NCBI GenBank assembly: GCA_965275915.1
Contig: CBDHYI010000006.1
Span: 558,001-622,000, forward strand
Direction of reading: 5' to 3'
Length of the DNA stretch: 64,000 nt
From: JBDWFY01 sp965275915
GTDB lineage: Bacteria; Pseudomonadota; Alphaproteobacteria; Rhizobiales; Stappiaceae
Part shown: positions 61,379-64,000 of the stretch, one piece after another
Layout: each line of letters opens with the position of its first letter
Position numbering within the stretch: position 1 is the first letter of the stretch
Position numbers and translations under genes: made by a program
The notes under the pieces: generated by a model
The model's database searches: none
What the model saw: only the letters and a program-made list of their open reading frames with translations
What the model was told of the DNA's origin: nothing

Positions 61379-62665
61379 ATGCTCGATTTGCTTGTCAAAA
61401 ACGCCAGAACCCCGGACAGCACCCTGCCGCTCTCCTTTGCGTGCCAGGACGGAAAGATCGTCGGCGTCGGCCCTGCCATCAACTCGGACGCAATAGAGGT
61501 GATCGATGCCGGAGGGCGCATGATTACGCCGCCGATGATCGACTGCCATTTCCATATGGACGCGACCCTGTCTTATGGCCTGCCGCGGGTCAATGAAAGC
61601 GGCACACTGCTTGAAGGGATCGGACTTTGGGGAGAGCTGAAGCCGCTGCTCACTTACGAGGCCCTCAAGGAACGGGCACACGAACTGATACGCTGGTCAA
61701 TCGCCAAGGGCACGCTTGCGATCCGGACCCATGTCGATGTCTGCGATCCGGCCCTTTTGGCTGTTGATGCACTTCTGGATGTTAGAAAAGAGGTTGCGGA
61801 CTTTATCGATATTCAGCTTGTGGCGTTTCCCCAGGACGGGTTCTACCGCGATCCGAAAGCCTCCGAAAATCTCGTGCGGGCGCTTGACAAGGGCGTCGAC
61901 GTCGTCGGCGGTATTCCTCATTTTGAAAGGACAATGGCGGATGGCGCGGCGTCCGTTAAGGCACTGTGCGAAATTGCCGAGCAACGCGGTCTTCTCGTCG
62001 ACATGCACTGCGATGAGACAGACGATCCGATGTCTCGCCACATTGAGAGTCTCGCTTATGAGACAAAGCGACTGGAATTAAAGGGCCGCGTCGCGGGATC
62101 GCATCTGACGTCGATGCATTCCATGGATAATTACTATGTGTCCAAACTGCTGCCGCTGATCCTGGAAGCGGAGGTGCACGCTATTGCCAACCCGCTGATC
62201 AATATCACTTTGCAGGGCCGGCACGATACGTACCCGAAACGGCGCGGGCTGACCCGGGTGAAAGAGATGACCGACATGGGCATCAATGTCGCCTTTGGCC
62301 ACGATTGTGTAATGGATCCCTGGTATTCCTTCGGCAGTCACGACATGCTGGAAGTTGCCCATATGGGCTTGCATGTCGGACAGATGACGTCACAGGAGCA
62401 AATCCGGTCGTGTTTTAATGCGGTTACCCGCAACGCGGCGAAAGCCATGCATCTGGAGGGATATGGCCTCGCAGAAGGGTGCAATGCCGACTTTGTTCTG
62501 CTGCAGGCCAATTCTGTTTTTGACGCCATTCGCATCCGGCCGCCCCGTCTTGCGATTGTCAGGCGCGGCAAAATCATTGCCCGGACACCGGAGGTCGTCA
62601 GCACAGTCAAACTGGACAATGAGACGACGGCGGTTACTTTTGAGCTGAACCGGACAATTGATTGA
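61379..62665 (+). CDS. codA: Cytosine deaminase / amidohydrolase
   Basis: A metal-dependent amidohydrolase of 428 residues, CodA-like. Metal ligands are His57 and His59 (DCHFHMD), a His in LVDMHCDETDD with the catalytic Glu, His in GSHLTSMHS and Asp in FGHDCVMDPW. The barrel and the CodA pattern support deamination of cytosine or a close analogue such as isocytosine or creatinine-like compounds. It lies 21 bases after the permease gene with its own ribosome site (AAGGAG). Cytosine imported by the ABC system would be converted to uracil. Confidence 0.9.
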   Translation: MLDLLVKNARTPDSTLPLSFACQDGKIVGVGPAINSDAIEVIDAGGRMITPPMIDCHFHMDATLSYGLPRVNESGTLLEGIGLWGELKPLLTYEALKERAHELIRWSIAKGTLAIRTHVDVCDPALLAVDALLDVRKEVADFIDIQLVAFPQDGFYRDPKASENLVRALDKGVDVVGGIPHFERTMADGAASVKALCEIAEQRGLLVDMHCDETDDPMSRHIESLAYETKRLELKGRVAGSHLTSMHSMDNYYVSKLLPLILEAEVHAIANPLINITLQGRHDTYPKRRGLTRVKEMTDMGINVAFGHDCVMDPWYSFGSHDMLEVAHMGLHVGQMTSQEQIRSCFNAVTRNAAKAMHLEGYGLAEGCNADFVLLQANSVFDAIRIRPPRLAIVRRGKIIARTPEVVSTVKLDNETTAVTFELNRTID

Positions 62666-62687
62666 GGCAAAAACGGAACGGTACCCA

Positions 62688-63497
62688 TTGACAGACTTCA
62701 AGCTCAATCAGTTTACCGCAATCGACGCAGCGGATGACCAAAATCAATATATCGCTGCTCTGGAAGCTTTTGACCGGATTGCGGAACTGCAGGAATTAAA
62801 GCAGTGGGCGCGCGAATTGGGGGCCGTCGCCCAGGCAGACAGCATACTTGATGTCGGATGCGGATTTGGTCTTGAAACCGTGCGTCTGGCAGAGATTTCG
62901 CGACCCGGCAGCTTTGTTGCGGGCATCGACAAAAGCGCCTCTTTCATTGACGAAGCAAGAAGGCGTACTCAGTCTGCCCGGCGGGCAATCGCGTTTTATC
63001 AGGGCGTTGCGGAGGACCTGCCGTTTGACAGTAATCGGTTCGACTATGTCCGCGCTGAGCGGATCATCTGTTATCTGAATGACCCTGCAAGGGCGGTTTC
63101 TGAAATGTCCCGCGTTGCCAGGTCCGGCGGGCGGCTTGCTTTTATCGAACCTGATTTTCGCAGCAACAACATCAACATCCCGGATCGACGGCTGGCGGAA
63201 CGTGTTTTGGCCTTTGAAGCGGAGAACGCCGTCGCCACGAATTGGACACCCGGTTGTCTTTACGCGATCGCAAGACGCCAGGGACTGAAGAATATCCAGG
63301 CGGTCACCCGTCTTCTGGTGTTTCCCGATGATCTCGCAGCCGTCTATTACGGCATGATCGGCAGCAATGCGCTGGAAGCAGAGGTCATTTCGGACCAAGA
63401 CCATCAGGCCTGGAAAGATGCTGTCGAGAAACTTCGCACATCCGGTGAGCTGTTTGCGTCCATCGGTTATGTGCTTCTTACAGCAGAGAAGATTTAG
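62688..63497 (+). CDS. SAM-dependent methyltransferase
   Basis: A class I methyltransferase of about 269 residues: SILDVGCGFGLETVRLAE (motif I), FVAGIDKSASFI (motif II with the ribose-binding Asp), RFDYVRAERIICYLNDP and SGGRLAFIEPDF. TTG 62688 is preferred (GGAACGG 6 bases before it); TTG 62658, overlapping codA, is possible. No ATG exists near the start of the domain. The substrate is unknown; clustering with codA hints at a nucleobase or cofactor substrate. Confidence 0.85.
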   Translation: MTDFKLNQFTAIDAADDQNQYIAALEAFDRIAELQELKQWARELGAVAQADSILDVGCGFGLETVRLAEISRPGSFVAGIDKSASFIDEARRRTQSARRAIAFYQGVAEDLPFDSNRFDYVRAERIICYLNDPARAVSEMSRVARSGGRLAFIEPDFRSNNINIPDRRLAERVLAFEAENAVATNWTPGCLYAIARRQGLKNIQAVTRLLVFPDDLAAVYYGMIGSNALEAEVISDQDHQAWKDAVEKLRTSGELFASIGYVLLTAEKI

Positions 63498-63512
63498 CGG
63501 CCACTCCGGACG

Positions 63513-64000
63513 TCAAGACGCCGTTTCGGGCCAATTGATCAGGTCTTCAAGCCATCGATAGCGATCGTATAGCATTGGCAGTTTGTTGTCCCTCAGGATA
63601 CTGCGCGCCTCCTGTGCGAGATCGCGCGGCAATTCCCCGAGATCCCGTTGCCTGACAGCCAGATTGATGCGTCTGTCAAAGCGTCCCTTTTTCAGCGGCA
63701 CGACACGTAAGTCATCCAGCCTATGCCGTTCCTGCAACAGACACATCGGCGTTGTGACAGACCAGCCCATGCCTTCGGCCACAGCGGCGAGCTGTCCTGC
63801 CGCTGTATCGAATTCGACAAAGAAGGGCAGCTTCAGCCGCAGTCGATTGATCTGCCGTTCTATATGTCGTCCGATCGGCGAGCGCAGCGTGTAACGGATG
63901 AAGGGTATGCCTTCGATCTGATCCAGGTTGGCTTCGGGCCCGTCATAGTCAGCGGGAAAAACCAGTACGAACGGTTCGCGCAGGATCGGAAATCGCTTAA
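63513..64000 (-). CDS. LysR family regulator, C-terminal part (window edge)
   Basis: The visible 162 or so residues are the end of a LysR substrate-binding domain: EPFVLVFPADYDGP (about the start of the visible part), IPFIRYTLRSPIGRHIERQINRL, and QLAAVAEGMGWSVTTPMCLLQER, the typical hinge and effector pocket region. The N-terminal helix-turn-helix lies beyond the window. It converges on the methyltransferase, 15 bases apart. It could regulate the neighbouring transporter-deaminase operon. Confidence 0.85.
   Translation of the reverse strand, partial: KRFPILREPFVLVFPADYDGPEANLDQIEGIPFIRYTLRSPIGRHIERQINRLRLKLPFFVEFDTAAGQLAAVAEGMGWSVTTPMCLLQERHRLDDLRVVPLKKGRFDRRINLAVRQRDLGELPRDLAQEARSILRDNKLPMLYDRYRWLEDLINWPETAS

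Noticed and set aside
60656..61681. A 341-residue minus-strand frame over the second permease and codA
   Set aside because: Antisense shadow spanning two well-supported genes.
1..64000. CRISPR arrays, tRNA and rRNA genes
   Set aside because: No evenly spaced short direct repeats, no cloverleaf-forming stretches with a GTTC arm and no ribosomal RNA signatures were seen in the gaps.

Overview
The window is chromosomal DNA of an alphaproteobacterium, most likely a member of the Hyphomicrobiales (Rhizobiales). This rests on a DivJ-like cell-cycle kinase, a Ros/MucR regulator, a DUF5330 protein, a TIGR03808-type Tat protein, a ChoXWV choline transporter beside betIAB, a seven-gene Mrp/Pha antiporter, and CtrA-like TTAA-N7-TTAA boxes. 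Genus cannot be named from sequence alone. No rRNA, tRNA, CRISPR array, prophage or full-length insertion sequence was seen. Coding density is high, and many adjacent genes overlap by 1-11 bases.

Layout. 1-8.7 kb: the end of a class A penicillin-binding protein, a DUF1214/DUF1254 membrane-anchored pair, a lipoprotein, DUF2336, DUF1491, a peptidoglycan-binding-domain protein and the DivJ-like kinase. Two complete MITE-like elements and several stray element ends lie among them. 8.9-11.3 kb: sufE, a LysE exporter, a MOSC protein and mucR. 11.7-17.6 kb: the mrpABCDEFG cation/proton antiporter on the minus strand, preceded by a structured leader that looks like an ion-sensing riboswitch. 18-31 kb: housekeeping and stress genes (msrB, oligopeptidase B, Fe-superoxide dismutase, an MFS exporter, a branched-chain aminotransferase, a haloacid dehalogenase, Nudix, LOG, an M20 peptidase, a HerA-like ATPase, and DUF2267-like and DUF4332 proteins). 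31-33.5 kb: cytochrome P460, a class I cytochrome c and a LuxR-type regulator. 34-42 kb: methylmalonyl-CoA mutase (mutA, mutB) and its chaperone GTPase meaB, completing propionyl-CoA assimilation, with unrelated envelope genes between. 42-48 kb: a Tat-exported beta-helix protein, a Rhizobium etli-type asparaginase, an aminotransferase and a SulP anion transporter.

48-55 kb is an osmoprotection block. choXWV imports choline, BetA and BetB oxidise it to glycine betaine, and BetI represses the pathway through a palindromic operator in the divergent betI/choX promoter region. 55-64 kb holds a TetR regulator with a divergent hydrolase-like gene, then an operon for a BMP-type ABC importer ending in a cytosine deaminase, which suggests uptake and deamination of a nucleobase. 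A methyltransferase follows, and the window ends in a LysR regulator.

The strongest unexplained signals are non-coding. (1) A roughly 100-bp interspersed repeat has four copies plus one fragment. It can fold into two hairpins whose arms vary in a compensating way, and three copies sit exactly between convergent genes. (2) IS5-like MITEs and solo ends (CTAG/TTAG then GGYGTGRAC or GCTCAGGACCC) coincide with the stop codons of five genes. (3) A pseudoknotted leader precedes mrpA. (4) BetI and a second TetR-type regulator have nearly identical operator-like dyads.
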